This document shows, one piece after another, positions 34,419 to 43,368 of a stretch of 53,221 nucleotides of DNA; the stretch's first letter is position 1, and every line of letters begins with the position of its first letter. Made by a program: the position numbers and the translations under genes. This DNA comes from an uncultured Bacteroides sp. (GTDB lineage Bacteria; Bacteroidota; Bacteroidia; Bacteroidales; Bacteroidaceae): NCBI GenBank assembly GCA_945607605.1, contig CALYZE010000009.1, positions 1 through 53,221 on the forward strand. Direction: 5' to 3'. The notes beneath the pieces were generated by a model. It had not been told where the DNA came from, made no database searches, and was given only the letters and a program-made list of their open reading frames with translations.

Positions 34419-36947
34419 TTAATTACCTTCACCGCCTTGACCACCTTCGCCACCACCACCTTTCACATCATCGTTACTGATGGAACGTGCGGCTTTTTTC
34501 ACACTGGCCTTCAATTCACCAATGCGATAACTAACACTCATACCAAACGAGCGATTGGGGTAACGACTCTTGTTGGTAGAATAGAAGTTTTGGCCAAAGG
34601 TTGTATTGTTAAAGTCCATATATTTCGAAAATAGGTTCGACCCATAAACACTTACCGTCAAACGATCTTTGAGGAACGATCGGTTTACACTCAGGCTATA
34701 ATAAGAATAACCGCTGCCCTTTCCTTGCAGAGAAATATAAGGAGTACTTCCACCGGCATTCAGACTGGCACGCAATTTCCAAGGGAAAGTGTGTTGAATA
34801 CCACCGTACATAGAACCCTGCCAGCCGTAATTATGTAACTTTTGTGACGGGCTTTTTATATCGGCATAGCTACCACGTCCATTGATATAAATACGTGTCT
34901 TAGCCGATGCATTCCAGTTTAAATACAAACTCAAGTTGGTGTTGCGACTCTTCCCTATATTCTCGTACGTACTGTAAAGAGACCCTTCCGGAGCAAAGTG
35001 TGCATCGTCAGAACCAAAGTACTCGCCATCTTTACCAATAAGGCGGCTCACGTTCTCTATACCATTATTGTTGAACGAGTGACGCAAGGCTATGTTTACA
35101 TTAAACTTAGAGGTGAAACTGCTGTAACTAAGGTTGAACGCATGACTCTTCTCACTCTCCAGCTCTGAATTTCCCTGTCTAATGAACATCGGATTGCTAT
35201 CATCAAAATACGGATTCAAGTACCAGATACCGGGACGATAAATACGCATATCATACCCTCCACGTAATGTTTGAGTCTGACTCAGTTTGACACCCAAAGA
35301 TACCGAAGGCACTACATCATTATAGCTCACTTTAAAATCTTCACCCGCACCTACCATATAACGTACATCTTGCGCTGTATGCTCAAAACGCAAACCCGGC
35401 TTGAAGGTAAAATCCTTGTAACGCAAGGTATAAGCCAGATAGGCAGCCAAGATATCATTCAGATGCTTGTAATGGCTGCTGCGGTTTTCATTATAAATGT
35501 AGTTCCCATCATTACTTTTGTCTTCCTCAAAATTATTTTCACTGATATTGTTACGGATGATGTATTTCACTCCCGATTCTATTGTATGCAGTTTGCCGAT
35601 GGGAGTCGTATAATCCACTTGGAAAGTATGCTCCGTGGTATTGGTCTCTCCAAAAGTATGTGAATTGTGAAGTTGGAAAACTTCCGGCACTTGAAAACGG
35701 TCTACATAACGGTTGTAGTTGTCATTCTCTTGCGGCTGAGTATTGATTTTATAAGACAAAGTAAGCAGTCGGTTCTTGTTCTTCTTGGAAGTGCGCTGGT
35801 AGTCAATATTACCGCGGATAGAATACCATGAACTTTCTCCATCTGTCAAAGTGCGATAACTGTACGCTGTTTCATCACGTGCCGCATTCCACATCTCCGT
35901 GTTACCTTTGGAGTCATTATCGTTTCCACCTCCATACATACCTATAGACATGGTGATAAGCCTCAGTGTATCGATTTCATAACTGGCTTCCAAGTTGCCA
36001 TGTTGGAATTGACCACTACCATCCGATGCATTCGTAGATTCCAGGTATTTCTGATCGACAGACTCATAATCTTCACGGTAACTGTCTGAATAACTGGTAG
36101 GACGATTGTTGTAACTGTAGTTATAATTGCCTGTCAGTGTCAACTTCCCCTGCTTGATGGTGGCATAGGCTCCACCACCTACTCCCATATTGCTGGCTCG
36201 TCCACTGAAAGTAGCAGTATATCCTTCGAATCCACCACCAACAGTCACAATATTGAGAATACCTCCCACGCCTTCGGCATCATACTTTGCACCCGGAGAG
36301 GTAATCACTTCTATATACTTAATGGTATTGGCCGGCATACTTTTGAGTACCTCTTTCGGATTATTACTCATCATATTATTGGGCTTCCCATTGACATGTA
36401 TCTTGAAACTACTACTCCCATTCACCTGAATATTATCTTCTCCATCCACGGTCACCAATGGAACTTTGCGAAGCATCTCTATCACTGAATTGGTTTTGGA
36501 ATCGGGATCATCTTCAATGTTGTATTCAATCTTATCCACATCTACTTTCACCAAAGGTTTCTGTGCCACCACCTCTACCTGTCCCAATTCGTTGGAAGCA
36601 TCCGTAATGTACAGAGTTCCGAAGTCCATCAACTTTTCATTCGGTTGTACAGAAAAATGTTTAACAATGTTGTTTCGTCCCACAGAAGTGATGGTCATGA
36701 TGAAATCGCCCGAGCCTGAAACTTTCTCCTGAAACTTACCTTTCATGTCTGTTACCAACATCTTTAAGGCTTGTGAAGGAGCTTGTTTCTTTACTATTTT
36801 AATTGTGGCATAAGGTTCTCCCTCTTGCGTAAGTGAATCAAGCAAAACTCCTTTAATTTGAAAAGAAGGACTTGCCGTGTTCTGTGCTACTGTGATTCCA
36901 GATGCCCAAAGCATCATACACAGCAGTACGGTCCATTTAATTCTCAT
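34419..36947 (-). CDS. TonB-dependent-receptor-like outer-membrane beta-barrel protein with carboxypeptidase-like N-terminal domain
   Basis: 842 residues, signal peptide about 1-22 (ending TVAQN). An N-terminal carboxypeptidase-regulatory-like beta-sandwich (about 28-115; IKGVLLDSLTQEGEPYATIK) is followed by a plug-like region (VIEMLRKVPLVTVDGEDNIQ, VITSPGAKYDAEGVGGILNI), then a long Tyr/Asn-rich barrel. This is the outer membrane protein beta-barrel family often found in Bacteroidota, related to TonB receptors but without a clear TonB box. The C-terminus ends in a Gly/Glu-rich tail after the last strand instead of a terminal aromatic residue. Cargo unknown; peptide or metal uptake are both plausible. 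Confidence 0.8.
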   Translation of the reverse strand: MRIKWTVLLCMMLWASGITVAQNTASPSFQIKGVLLDSLTQEGEPYATIKIVKKQAPSQALKMLVTDMKGKFQEKVSGSGDFIMTITSVGRNNIVKHFSVQPNEKLMDFGTLYITDASNELGQVEVVAQKPLVKVDVDKIEYNIEDDPDSKTNSVIEMLRKVPLVTVDGEDNIQVNGSSSFKIHVNGKPNNMMSNNPKEVLKSMPANTIKYIEVITSPGAKYDAEGVGGILNIVTVGGGFEGYTATFSGRASNMGVGGGAYATIKQGKLTLTGNYNYSYNNRPTSYSDSYREDYESVDQKYLESTNASDGSGQFQHGNLEASYEIDTLRLITMSIGMYGGGNDNDSKGNTEMWNAARDETAYSYRTLTDGESSWYSIRGNIDYQRTSKKNKNRLLTLSYKINTQPQENDNYNRYVDRFQVPEVFQLHNSHTFGETNTTEHTFQVDYTTPIGKLHTIESGVKYIIRNNISENNFEEDKSNDGNYIYNENRSSHYKHLNDILAAYLAYTLRYKDFTFKPGLRFEHTAQDVRYMVGAGEDFKVSYNDVVPSVSLGVKLSQTQTLRGGYDMRIYRPGIWYLNPYFDDSNPMFIRQGNSELESEKSHAFNLSYSSFTSKFNVNIALRHSFNNNGIENVSRLIGKDGEYFGSDDAHFAPEGSLYSTYENIGKSRNTNLSLYLNWNASAKTRIYINGRGSYADIKSPSQKLHNYGWQGSMYGGIQHTFPWKLRASLNAGGSTPYISLQGKGSGYSYYSLSVNRSFLKDRLTVSVYGSNLFSKYMDFNNTTFGQNFYSTNKSRYPNRSFGMSVSYRIGELKASVKKAARSISNDDVKGGGGEGGQGGEGN

Positions 36948-37031
36948 TGCATTTTCCTATTTTAGTGACTATTCTTAATCCTATCTTGATATCAGACGTT
37001 CCTCATTTGTGTTTTATCACAATGAATTTGG

Positions 37032-37039
37032 CAAAAATA
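37032..37039 (-). promoter_or_regulatory. Possible -7 box of the beta-barrel protein gene
   Basis: The minus strand reads TATTTTTG at 37039-37032, giving a leader of about 80 nt. No -33 TTTG at the expected distance. Confidence 0.4.
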
Positions 37040-37096
37040 GTTTCTTTTCCTGCGATTACGAGGATTTCGTAGTTAAAAAAGTGAAAAGTAATTGAT

Positions 37097-38392
37097 TTAC
37101 AAGATATAAAAGAAGAGTAACAAACAGATATTTATCATAATTACACACCCGAATCCACCCAACAGCCATGGACGCAAAGGACTTTTTCCACCGGCAAAGA
37201 AAAGTGCATAGCACATATTTACTGCGATGTTACTGACAATGGCCTGCATACTACAAGCTACAATGGTCAATACGGCTACATTTGTTGTACCCTGCAGTAG
37301 ATTCAATATAAAGGGGGTAATATCGCTAAAACCAGAGACAAAAGACAATAAGTTTAATCCTCCTGTTCCCGCATATACCAGTGTATAATGCGTCAGGATG
37401 GTAAATACTACAAATAGCATGGCAAAAATCAATGCAACCTTAAATTCCAATGGGTTGCTACTGTCCTCTTCTTCATCGATCTGCTCTTCATCAGCCGTTC
37501 GTTTACGTTTACTATGCAAAAACCAAGCTACGCCTGCCGCCACAGCCGACATGGTTAGCAAATACGGATAAATCACTGATAACGTTTCCGTACTAAAAAT
37601 GCCAATAAGTATCAGGAAACGCAGAAACATCATACTTACGGCCAACAACATCGCAGCCACATACTCGGGAGCTTCTTGTACGGAAGCTTTACGACTTTTT
37701 CGGGCGAGTACAGAAATGGTAGCCGTACTGCTGTATAAGCCTCCCACTATCCCCGATACCAGTATGCCGGATTCACGGAATACATATCGCCGCAATAAAT
37801 AGGAAAGATACGAGATGCCCGATACCACCACTGTTGCCAGCCAAATGCTGTATGGTGTGAGGTTAATACCGGGAATAAGAGGTTCATTAGGCAGCATCGG
37901 AAGAATGATGCCACTAATGGCAAGAAACTTGGCAAGCGTAGTCATCTCATCATTCTTCATACGTTGTGCCAATTCTGTAAAGGTATGCTTCAGTTCCGTC
38001 AAAAGCAGCACGACTACAATCACCATCACATAGAACCACGAAGGCTGTGTGTCAACAATCGGCGCAATACAGTATGTAATAAGTGCAATGATAATAGTGG
38101 TAACTCCAAATACATGGAACTGAGCTTGCTTAACGTAGTAGTTCAGGCCTAATAACAAACCTAATATCGCACCTCCACCCATAAAAAGACGATATTCAAG
38201 TGGGTCTAGAATGTAAAGCAGATAGCCTAAGATACCAATAAAAGTAAAAGTACGATCTGTACCAAACAAGGTCGTCTCTCCCTCGCGCTTCAAGCTGATT
38301 TTTCGCTGTGAAAGCCCGATAAGTAAGGAAAATACAGTTACCAGCATAAAGGTAACTAACTCTCTCGGCACGTACTCGTAAAGTTCCTCCAT
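37097..38392 (-). CDS. MgtC/SapB-type membrane protein with DUF4010 domain
   Basis: 431 residues, about 12 hydrophobic segments. The N-terminus (LVTVFSLLIGLSQRKISLK, GTDRTFTFIGILGYLLYIL) matches the MgtC/SapB fold; the larger C-terminal part with SGIVGGLYSSTATISVLARKS matches DUF4010. A charged cytoplasmic loop (about residues 293-312) separates the last groups of helices. Function in the family is unsettled: magnesium or phosphate homeostasis is usual for MgtC, and this long form is uncharacterised. Third gene of the small-protein/CYTH unit, 32 bp after the CYTH gene. Confidence 0.82.
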   Translation of the reverse strand: MEELYEYVPRELVTFMLVTVFSLLIGLSQRKISLKREGETTLFGTDRTFTFIGILGYLLYILDPLEYRLFMGGGAILGLLLGLNYYVKQAQFHVFGVTTIIIALITYCIAPIVDTQPSWFYVMVIVVVLLLTELKHTFTELAQRMKNDEMTTLAKFLAISGIILPMLPNEPLIPGINLTPYSIWLATVVVSGISYLSYLLRRYVFRESGILVSGIVGGLYSSTATISVLARKSRKASVQEAPEYVAAMLLAVSMMFLRFLILIGIFSTETLSVIYPYLLTMSAVAAGVAWFLHSKRKRTADEEQIDEEEDSSNPLEFKVALIFAMLFVVFTILTHYTLVYAGTGGLNLLSFVSGFSDITPFILNLLQGTTNVAVLTIVACSMQAIVSNIAVNMCYALFFAGGKSPLRPWLLGGFGCVIMINICLLLFFYIL

Positions 38393-38424
38393 CTACAGTT
38401 TAACAATCATAGAATGTAAATAGT

Positions 38425-38895
38425 TTATTCCCATGTTTTGAAGGGGTATTTCATCAGTTGGGAATTATAATAACGAATGTCCCCCGTTACTTCCTGACCA
38501 ATGAAAATAGGTTTTTCAAAAGATTCGTCTTCTGAAGCAAGTTCTACTTCGGCAACGACCAATCCGTCATTTTCACCATAGAATTCATCCACCTCAAAAG
38601 TGTGGATTCCACTTTGCACCAAATAGCGGGTTTTGTCAATAATGCCTGGTTCACACAGTTGCATCAGCTCCCTTGCCTCCTCCAAAGATATTTCTTTTTC
38701 CCATTCGTAGCGACTGGTGCCTGAAGCATTAGACGCTCCTTTAATGGTGAGATAGCCTTTATCGTCACGGATACGCACCCGCACCGTTCGTCCGCGTGCA
38801 CTGCTGATGTAGCCTTGTACAATACGGGTTTGCGCATACGCCTGTGACTTATATTCTCCCGTCACAAGGAATTTACGTTCTATCTCTTGTGGCAT
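38425..38895 (-). CDS. CYTH-domain protein, probable triphosphate-binding enzyme
   Basis: 156 residues, cytoplasmic. The N-terminal EIERKF gives the ExExK motif (E4, E6, K8) that defines CYTH triphosphate tunnel enzymes. Further charged strands (RVRIRDDKGYLTIK, YEWEKEIS, DKTRYLVQ, FEVDEFYG, EVELASEDE) supply the alternating basic and acidic tunnel lining. Most bacterial single-domain members hydrolyse inorganic triphosphate; adenylate cyclase is less likely. It starts 6 bp after the 45-residue membrane protein and is followed by the MgtC/DUF4010 gene. Confidence 0.88.
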   Translation of the reverse strand: MPQEIERKFLVTGEYKSQAYAQTRIVQGYISSARGRTVRVRIRDDKGYLTIKGASNASGTSRYEWEKEISLEEARELMQLCEPGIIDKTRYLVQSGIHTFEVDEFYGENDGLVVAEVELASEDESFEKPIFIGQEVTGDIRYYNSQLMKYPFKTWE

Positions 38896-38901
38896 ATCTA
38901 T

Positions 38902-39039
38902 TTATCTACCCAAAAAAGAGTACGCTACAAACATGGCAAAGACTAATATCAGAGCAGAAACTCCAATAATTATTAATACCTTTTCAGCTTGTTTTTCCTC
39001 TTTCCGGCTGTGCTTTACTTTCTTTTTACTCTTTCCCAT
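38902..39039 (-). CDS. 45-residue single-span membrane protein
   Basis: A short open frame between prfB and the CYTH gene. The N-terminus is strongly basic and polar (MGKSKKKVKHSRKEEKQAEK), followed by one hydrophobic helix of about 21 residues (VLIIIGVSALILVFAMFVAY) and a short SFLGR tail. The charge pattern predicts the N-terminus inside the cell. It ends 6 bp before the CYTH start and has its own well-spaced promoter (TTTG-N20-TTACTTTG), which supports real expression. I do not recognise a family. Small size leaves some chance that it is spurious, but promoter, spacing and topology agree. Confidence 0.7.
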   Translation of the reverse strand: MGKSKKKVKHSRKEEKQAEKVLIIIGVSALILVFAMFVAYSFLGR

Positions 39040-39071
39040 AGTGTTCTAATAGTTTTAAGTTCAACGATGAA

Positions 39072-39103
39072 CAAAGTAAAAAGAAATTTAGGAAGAATGC
39101 AAA
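39072..39103 (-). promoter_or_regulatory. Promoter of the small membrane protein-CYTH-MgtC unit
   Basis: On the minus strand, TTTG at 39103-39100, a 20-nt spacer, and TTACTTTG at 39079-39072 (one mismatch to TAnnTTTG). The predicted leader is about 25 nt before the ATG at 39039. Confidence 0.65.
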
Positions 39104-39116
39104 TGAAAGAGAAAGA

Positions 39117-40232
39117 TTATTGTCCGCTTCCTGCAAACTCCATCAAATAAGCTTTGATAAAGCCGTCAATCTTGCCATCCATCACCCCATTTACATCACT
39201 AGTCTGGTAATTGGTGCGATGATCTTTCACACGGCGGTCATCAAACACATAGCTTCGTATCTGTGAACCCCATTCAATTTTCTTCTTGCCTGCTTCCACC
39301 TTTGCTTGTTCAGCCATACGGTGCTGAAGTTCTTTATCATATAAGATAGAGCGTAACTGACGCATGGCGTTTTCACGATTCTTGGGTTGATCGCGCGTTT
39401 CAGTATTTTCAATCAGAATCTCTTCTTCTTCGTTGGTATAAGGGTCTTTAAACTGATAGCGTAAGCGCACGCCTGATTCCACCTTATTTACGTTCTGTCC
39501 ACCTGCCCCACTGGAACGGAAAGTATCCCATGAGATATTGGCAACATTGATATTGACTTCAATGGTGTCATCAACCAATGGCGTAACAAACACAGAAGCA
39601 AAGGAAGTCATACGCTTACCTTGAGCGTTGTAAGGAGACACACGCACCAGACGGTGAACACCATTCTCTCCTTTCAAGTATCCATAGGCATAATCACCGG
39701 TTACCTCAATGGTACAGGTTTTGATACCCGCTTCGTCGCCTTCCTGTAGATTGGAGATTGCTGCCTTGTAACCGTAAGCTTCGGCATAGTGCAGATACAT
39801 ACGCATCAGCATGTTTGCCCAATCCTGGCTTTCCGTACCCCCTGCACCTGAATTAATTTTCAGGACACAACCCATCTGGTCTGCTTCTTCACGAAGCATA
39901 TTCTTAAGTTCAAGGGCTTCAACCACAGCAGATGCCTTGGCAAAAGCTTCATCCACTTCTCCCTCGGTTACTAATTCTTCCTTATAAAAATCGAAGGATA
40001 ACTGCAACTCTTCCGCCAGTGTCTTGCCCTCATTGTAGCCGGCAATCCATTGCTGCAAATCTTTCACTTTTTTCATCTGAGCTTCAGCAGCTTTCTGATC
40101 ATCCCAAAAGCCGGGAGCTTGCGTGCGAAGTTGTTCTTCCTCCACTTGCATCTTCTTTCCTTCAATGTCCAAGTAGCGGTTCAGCGCTTCAATACGTTCC
40201 TTTATATCTTTCAGTTGTTCAACGGTAATCAT
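39117..40232 (-). CDS. prfB: Peptide chain release factor 2
   Basis: 371 residues, cytoplasmic. Recognises UGA/UAA stop codons and triggers peptide release. The GGQ motif lies in SSGAGGQNVNKVESGVRL. The codon-recognition tripeptide, SPF in E. coli, reads SPY here (VSPYNAQGK). The reading frame is continuous through NRYLDIEGKK, the place where many bacteria carry a programmed +1 frameshift, so no frameshift control is present. A minus-strand -7 box TACCTTTG lies at 40327-40320, about 80 nt upstream. Confidence 0.94.
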   Translation of the reverse strand: MITVEQLKDIKERIEALNRYLDIEGKKMQVEEEQLRTQAPGFWDDQKAAEAQMKKVKDLQQWIAGYNEGKTLAEELQLSFDFYKEELVTEGEVDEAFAKASAVVEALELKNMLREEADQMGCVLKINSGAGGTESQDWANMLMRMYLHYAEAYGYKAAISNLQEGDEAGIKTCTIEVTGDYAYGYLKGENGVHRLVRVSPYNAQGKRMTSFASVFVTPLVDDTIEVNINVANISWDTFRSSGAGGQNVNKVESGVRLRYQFKDPYTNEEEEILIENTETRDQPKNRENAMRQLRSILYDKELQHRMAEQAKVEAGKKKIEWGSQIRSYVFDDRRVKDHRTNYQTSDVNGVMDGKIDGFIKAYLMEFAGSGQ

Positions 40233-40319
40233 AATTGTATTTACATTTATCTAATTACGATTTATGGTTAAAATCAGAGTTTTACACCGTAAACGAACAA
40301 ATAAATATTGTTCGGGCTG

Positions 40320-40327
40320 CAAAGGTA
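40320..40327 (-). promoter_or_regulatory. -7 promoter box of prfB
   Basis: The minus strand reads TACCTTTG (full TAnnTTTG match). It lies only 13 nt from the oppositely oriented box of the M16 peptidase gene, so the two promoters overlap. Confidence 0.5.
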
Positions 40328-40340
40328 TGAAAAAAACACA

Positions 40341-40348
40341 TAAATTTG
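40341..40348 (+). promoter_or_regulatory. -7 promoter box of the M16 peptidase gene
   Basis: TAAATTTG (full TAnnTTTG match) 27 nt before the ATG at 40376. The -33 region is weak. Confidence 0.5.
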
Positions 40349-40375
40349 CAGATATCAACCAAATAAGTATTACTT

Positions 40376-43294
40376 ATGAACATTCCATTCAAACAAATCA
40401 GTCTATCGCTACTGGTATTGGTAGCCCTAAGTCTAGGAAGTTGTTCCCAGAAGTACAAGTATGAAACTGTACCCAACGACCCGTTGAAAGCACGAATCTA
40501 CACGTTAGACAATGGATTAAAAGTGTACATGACCGTCAACAAGGACCAGCCTCGCATCCAGACGTATATCGCTGTACGCGTAGGTGGCAAGAACGATCCT
40601 GCCGAAACAACCGGATTGGCTCATTATTTTGAACACCTGATGTTTAAAGGTACCACTCATTTTGGAACGCAGAATTACGAAGCTGAAAAACCACTACTCG
40701 ACCAAATCGAACAACAATTCGAAATCTACCGCAAAACAACAGATAGTATTGCCCGCAAGCATATTTATCACGTCATAGACAGTCTTTCTTACGAGGCATC
40801 CAAACTGGCCATTCCCAATGAATATGACAAACTCATGTCTGCCATCGGCGCCAACGGTACCAATGCCTATACCAGTTTCGATGTAACTTGCTATACCGAA
40901 GACATACCCAGCAACCAAGTGGACAATTGGGCACGTATTCAAGTAGATCGTTTTAAAAACTGCATCATTCGTGGTTTCCATACAGAGTTAGAGACAGTAT
41001 ATGAGGAGAAGAATATGTCTCTGACACGCGACCCGCGCAAAGTGTACGAAAATATGCTAGCCGCTCTATTCCCACATCACCCTTATGGTACGCAAACTGT
41101 GCTGGGTACGCAGGAAGACTTGAAAAACCCCTCTATCACAAATATCAAGAACTACTACAAACAATGGTATGTGCCCAACAACATGGCTATTTGTCTGTCA
41201 GGCGACTTCGACCCCGATCAGATGATTGCCACCATAGACAAGCACTACGGCTCTTTACAACCCAATCCCAATCTGTCCAAACTGGACCTACCGAAAGAAG
41301 CTGAAATTACTGCTCCGATAGTACGCGAAGTTTACGGCCCTGACGCAGAAAGTATCGCTTTGGCATGGCGTTTTCCCGGAGCTGCCGACAAAGATATCGA
41401 AACTCTGCAAGTCGTTTCACAGATTTTATACAACGGACAAGCCGGTTTGATAGATCTTAATCTGACGCAACAACAAAAAACGCTGAGCGCATACTGTTAC
41501 CCGATGCCCATGTCGGACTACAGTGTATTCACCATGCAGGGACGCCCCAAACAGGGACAGACACTAAACGAAGTGAAAGATCTTCTGCTAGGTGAATTGA
41601 AGAAACTACGCGACGGAGACTTTGACGAAAAAATATTAGAAGCCAACATCAATAATTTCAAACTCTACCAACTGCAACAGCAGGAAAGTAACCGTGCCCG
41701 TGCCGATTGGTTCGTACAATCGTTTGTAAACGGAAGCGAGTGGGCTGACGAAGTTTCCTCTTTGGAACGTATGTCTAAACTGACCAAACAAGACATTGTG
41801 GACTTTGCCATCAAATATCTGAAAGATAACAACTATGCCGTTGTCTATAAGAAGCAAGGCAAAGACCCGAACGAAAAGAAAATGAGCAAGCCCGAAATTA
41901 CTCCCATTGTGATGAATCGTGACACTGCCAGCCATTTTCTCAAGGAAATTCAAGCAAGTACCGTTCAACCTATCGAACCAGTATTCCTGGATTTCTCCAA
42001 AGATCTCAGCTTGCTGAAAGGCAAATCGGACATACCTGTTATCTACAAGCAGAACAACGCCAACGAACTATTCCAATTGATGTACCTCTTTGATATGGGC
42101 AATCGCAATGACAAAGCCTTAGGTATCGCCGCCCAATACCTGGAGTATTTGGGGACATCGGACATGACACCCGAGGAAGTAAAAAGCGAATTCTACCGTA
42201 TGGCTTGTACCTTCTTCGTCTCTCCGGGGAGTGAGCGCACTTACATCGTTCTTACTGGTTTGAACGAAAATATGCCGAAAGCCGTAGAACTGTTTGAAAA
42301 GCTATTGGCTGATGCCCAAGTCAACAAAGACGCCTACAATAACCTGGTGAACGACCAACTGAAACGCGGAAAGGATGCCAAACTGAACCAATCTCAAAAC
42401 TTCAGCCGACTCATGACCTATATGGAATGGGGACCTAAGAACCATGCCACCAATGTATTGAGCGAAAAGGAGCTAAAAGCTATGAATCCGCAAGAATTAG
42501 TGAATCGCATCCATAACCTGAACAGTTTCAAGCATCGGATTACTTACTACGGCCCCAGTTCGCAAGAAGACTTCCTTGCCGTCATCAACAAAGAACATAA
42601 CGTGCCCGAAATATTGAAAGAACTGCCCGAAGGCATTGAATTCAAACAACAGTCGACCACCGAGACGAGAATATACATAGCTCCTTACGAGGCCAAACAA
42701 ATATACATGGCTCAGTATTCCAACCGGGGTGAAAAGTTCGATCCAGCCATCGAGTCCGCGCGTCGTATCTACAACGAGTACTTCGGTGGTGGCATGAATT
42801 CTATCGTATTCCAAGAGCTGCGCGAAAGCCGTGGTCTAGCCTACTCTGCATGGGCAGGACTCAACAAACCCAGTTTGCCTAAATATGACTACAGTATCAG
42901 CACTTACATCGCCACGCAGAATGACAAGATGATAGATGCCATCCATACTTTCAACGACATCATCAACAATATGCCGGAGTCTGAAGCTGCCTTCAAACTG
43001 GCCAAAGAAGGATTAATAGCCCGCCTGCGCACGGAACGCACCATCAAGGATAATGTGATTTGGAGCTATATCAACGCACAGGATTTCGGGCTAAATACCG
43101 ATAGTCGCATTCAACTGTACCAAGATACACAGAAAGCTACCTTGCAAGATGTCATCGATTTCCAAAAGAAATGGATAAAAGGATGCACTTATTCTTACTG
43201 CATACTCGGTGATAAGAAAGATTTGGATCTGACAGCTCTAAAGAAAGTGGGCCCAATAACAGAACTGACAACAGAAGAAATCTTCGGATATTAA
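40376..43294 (+). CDS. M16-family (pitrilysin-type) zinc peptidase lipoprotein
   Basis: 972 residues. Lipoprotein signal with lipobox GSC at about residues 21-23. The first M16 domain has the inverted zinc motif HYFEH in TTGLAHYFEHLMFKGT (near residue 88) and the downstream ELETVYEEKNM helix that supplies the third zinc ligand. The second half (about 520-960) is a non-catalytic M16 repeat (FGGGMNSIVFQELRESRGLAY, RxxY-type substrate-binding segment), so this is the two-domain fused type. It degrades or processes peptides in the periplasm or at the surface. Convergent with the GHL10-like gene, sharing the terminator between them. Confidence 0.9.
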   Translation: MNIPFKQISLSLLVLVALSLGSCSQKYKYETVPNDPLKARIYTLDNGLKVYMTVNKDQPRIQTYIAVRVGGKNDPAETTGLAHYFEHLMFKGTTHFGTQNYEAEKPLLDQIEQQFEIYRKTTDSIARKHIYHVIDSLSYEASKLAIPNEYDKLMSAIGANGTNAYTSFDVTCYTEDIPSNQVDNWARIQVDRFKNCIIRGFHTELETVYEEKNMSLTRDPRKVYENMLAALFPHHPYGTQTVLGTQEDLKNPSITNIKNYYKQWYVPNNMAICLSGDFDPDQMIATIDKHYGSLQPNPNLSKLDLPKEAEITAPIVREVYGPDAESIALAWRFPGAADKDIETLQVVSQILYNGQAGLIDLNLTQQQKTLSAYCYPMPMSDYSVFTMQGRPKQGQTLNEVKDLLLGELKKLRDGDFDEKILEANINNFKLYQLQQQESNRARADWFVQSFVNGSEWADEVSSLERMSKLTKQDIVDFAIKYLKDNNYAVVYKKQGKDPNEKKMSKPEITPIVMNRDTASHFLKEIQASTVQPIEPVFLDFSKDLSLLKGKSDIPVIYKQNNANELFQLMYLFDMGNRNDKALGIAAQYLEYLGTSDMTPEEVKSEFYRMACTFFVSPGSERTYIVLTGLNENMPKAVELFEKLLADAQVNKDAYNNLVNDQLKRGKDAKLNQSQNFSRLMTYMEWGPKNHATNVLSEKELKAMNPQELVNRIHNLNSFKHRITYYGPSSQEDFLAVINKEHNVPEILKELPEGIEFKQQSTTETRIYIAPYEAKQIYMAQYSNRGEKFDPAIESARRIYNEYFGGGMNSIVFQELRESRGLAYSAWAGLNKPSLPKYDYSISTYIATQNDKMIDAIHTFNDIINNMPESEAAFKLAKEGLIARLRTERTIKDNVIWSYINAQDFGLNTDSRIQLYQDTQKATLQDVIDFQKKWIKGCTYSYCILGDKKDLDLTALKKVGPITELTTEEIFGY

Positions 43295-43316
43295 AATTCG
43301 GAGATATAAAGTAAAA

Positions 43317-43368
43317 ATGAAGCTGTATCAAATATAGATTTAATTATCTTCTTTTGATGCAGCTTCAT
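43317..43368 (-). terminator. Terminator overlapping the 3' end of the GHL10-like gene
   Basis: ATGAAGCTG (43317-43325) pairs with CAGCTTCAT (43360-43368), extended by seven more pairs including one G-U. On the minus strand the hairpin is followed by TTTTTAC. The stop codon (43340-43342) lies in the loop, so one arm is coding sequence. Confidence 0.8.

Noticed and set aside
40150..40232. Programmed +1 frameshift in prfB
   Set aside because: No in-frame TGA occurs; the frame is continuous through the equivalent position.
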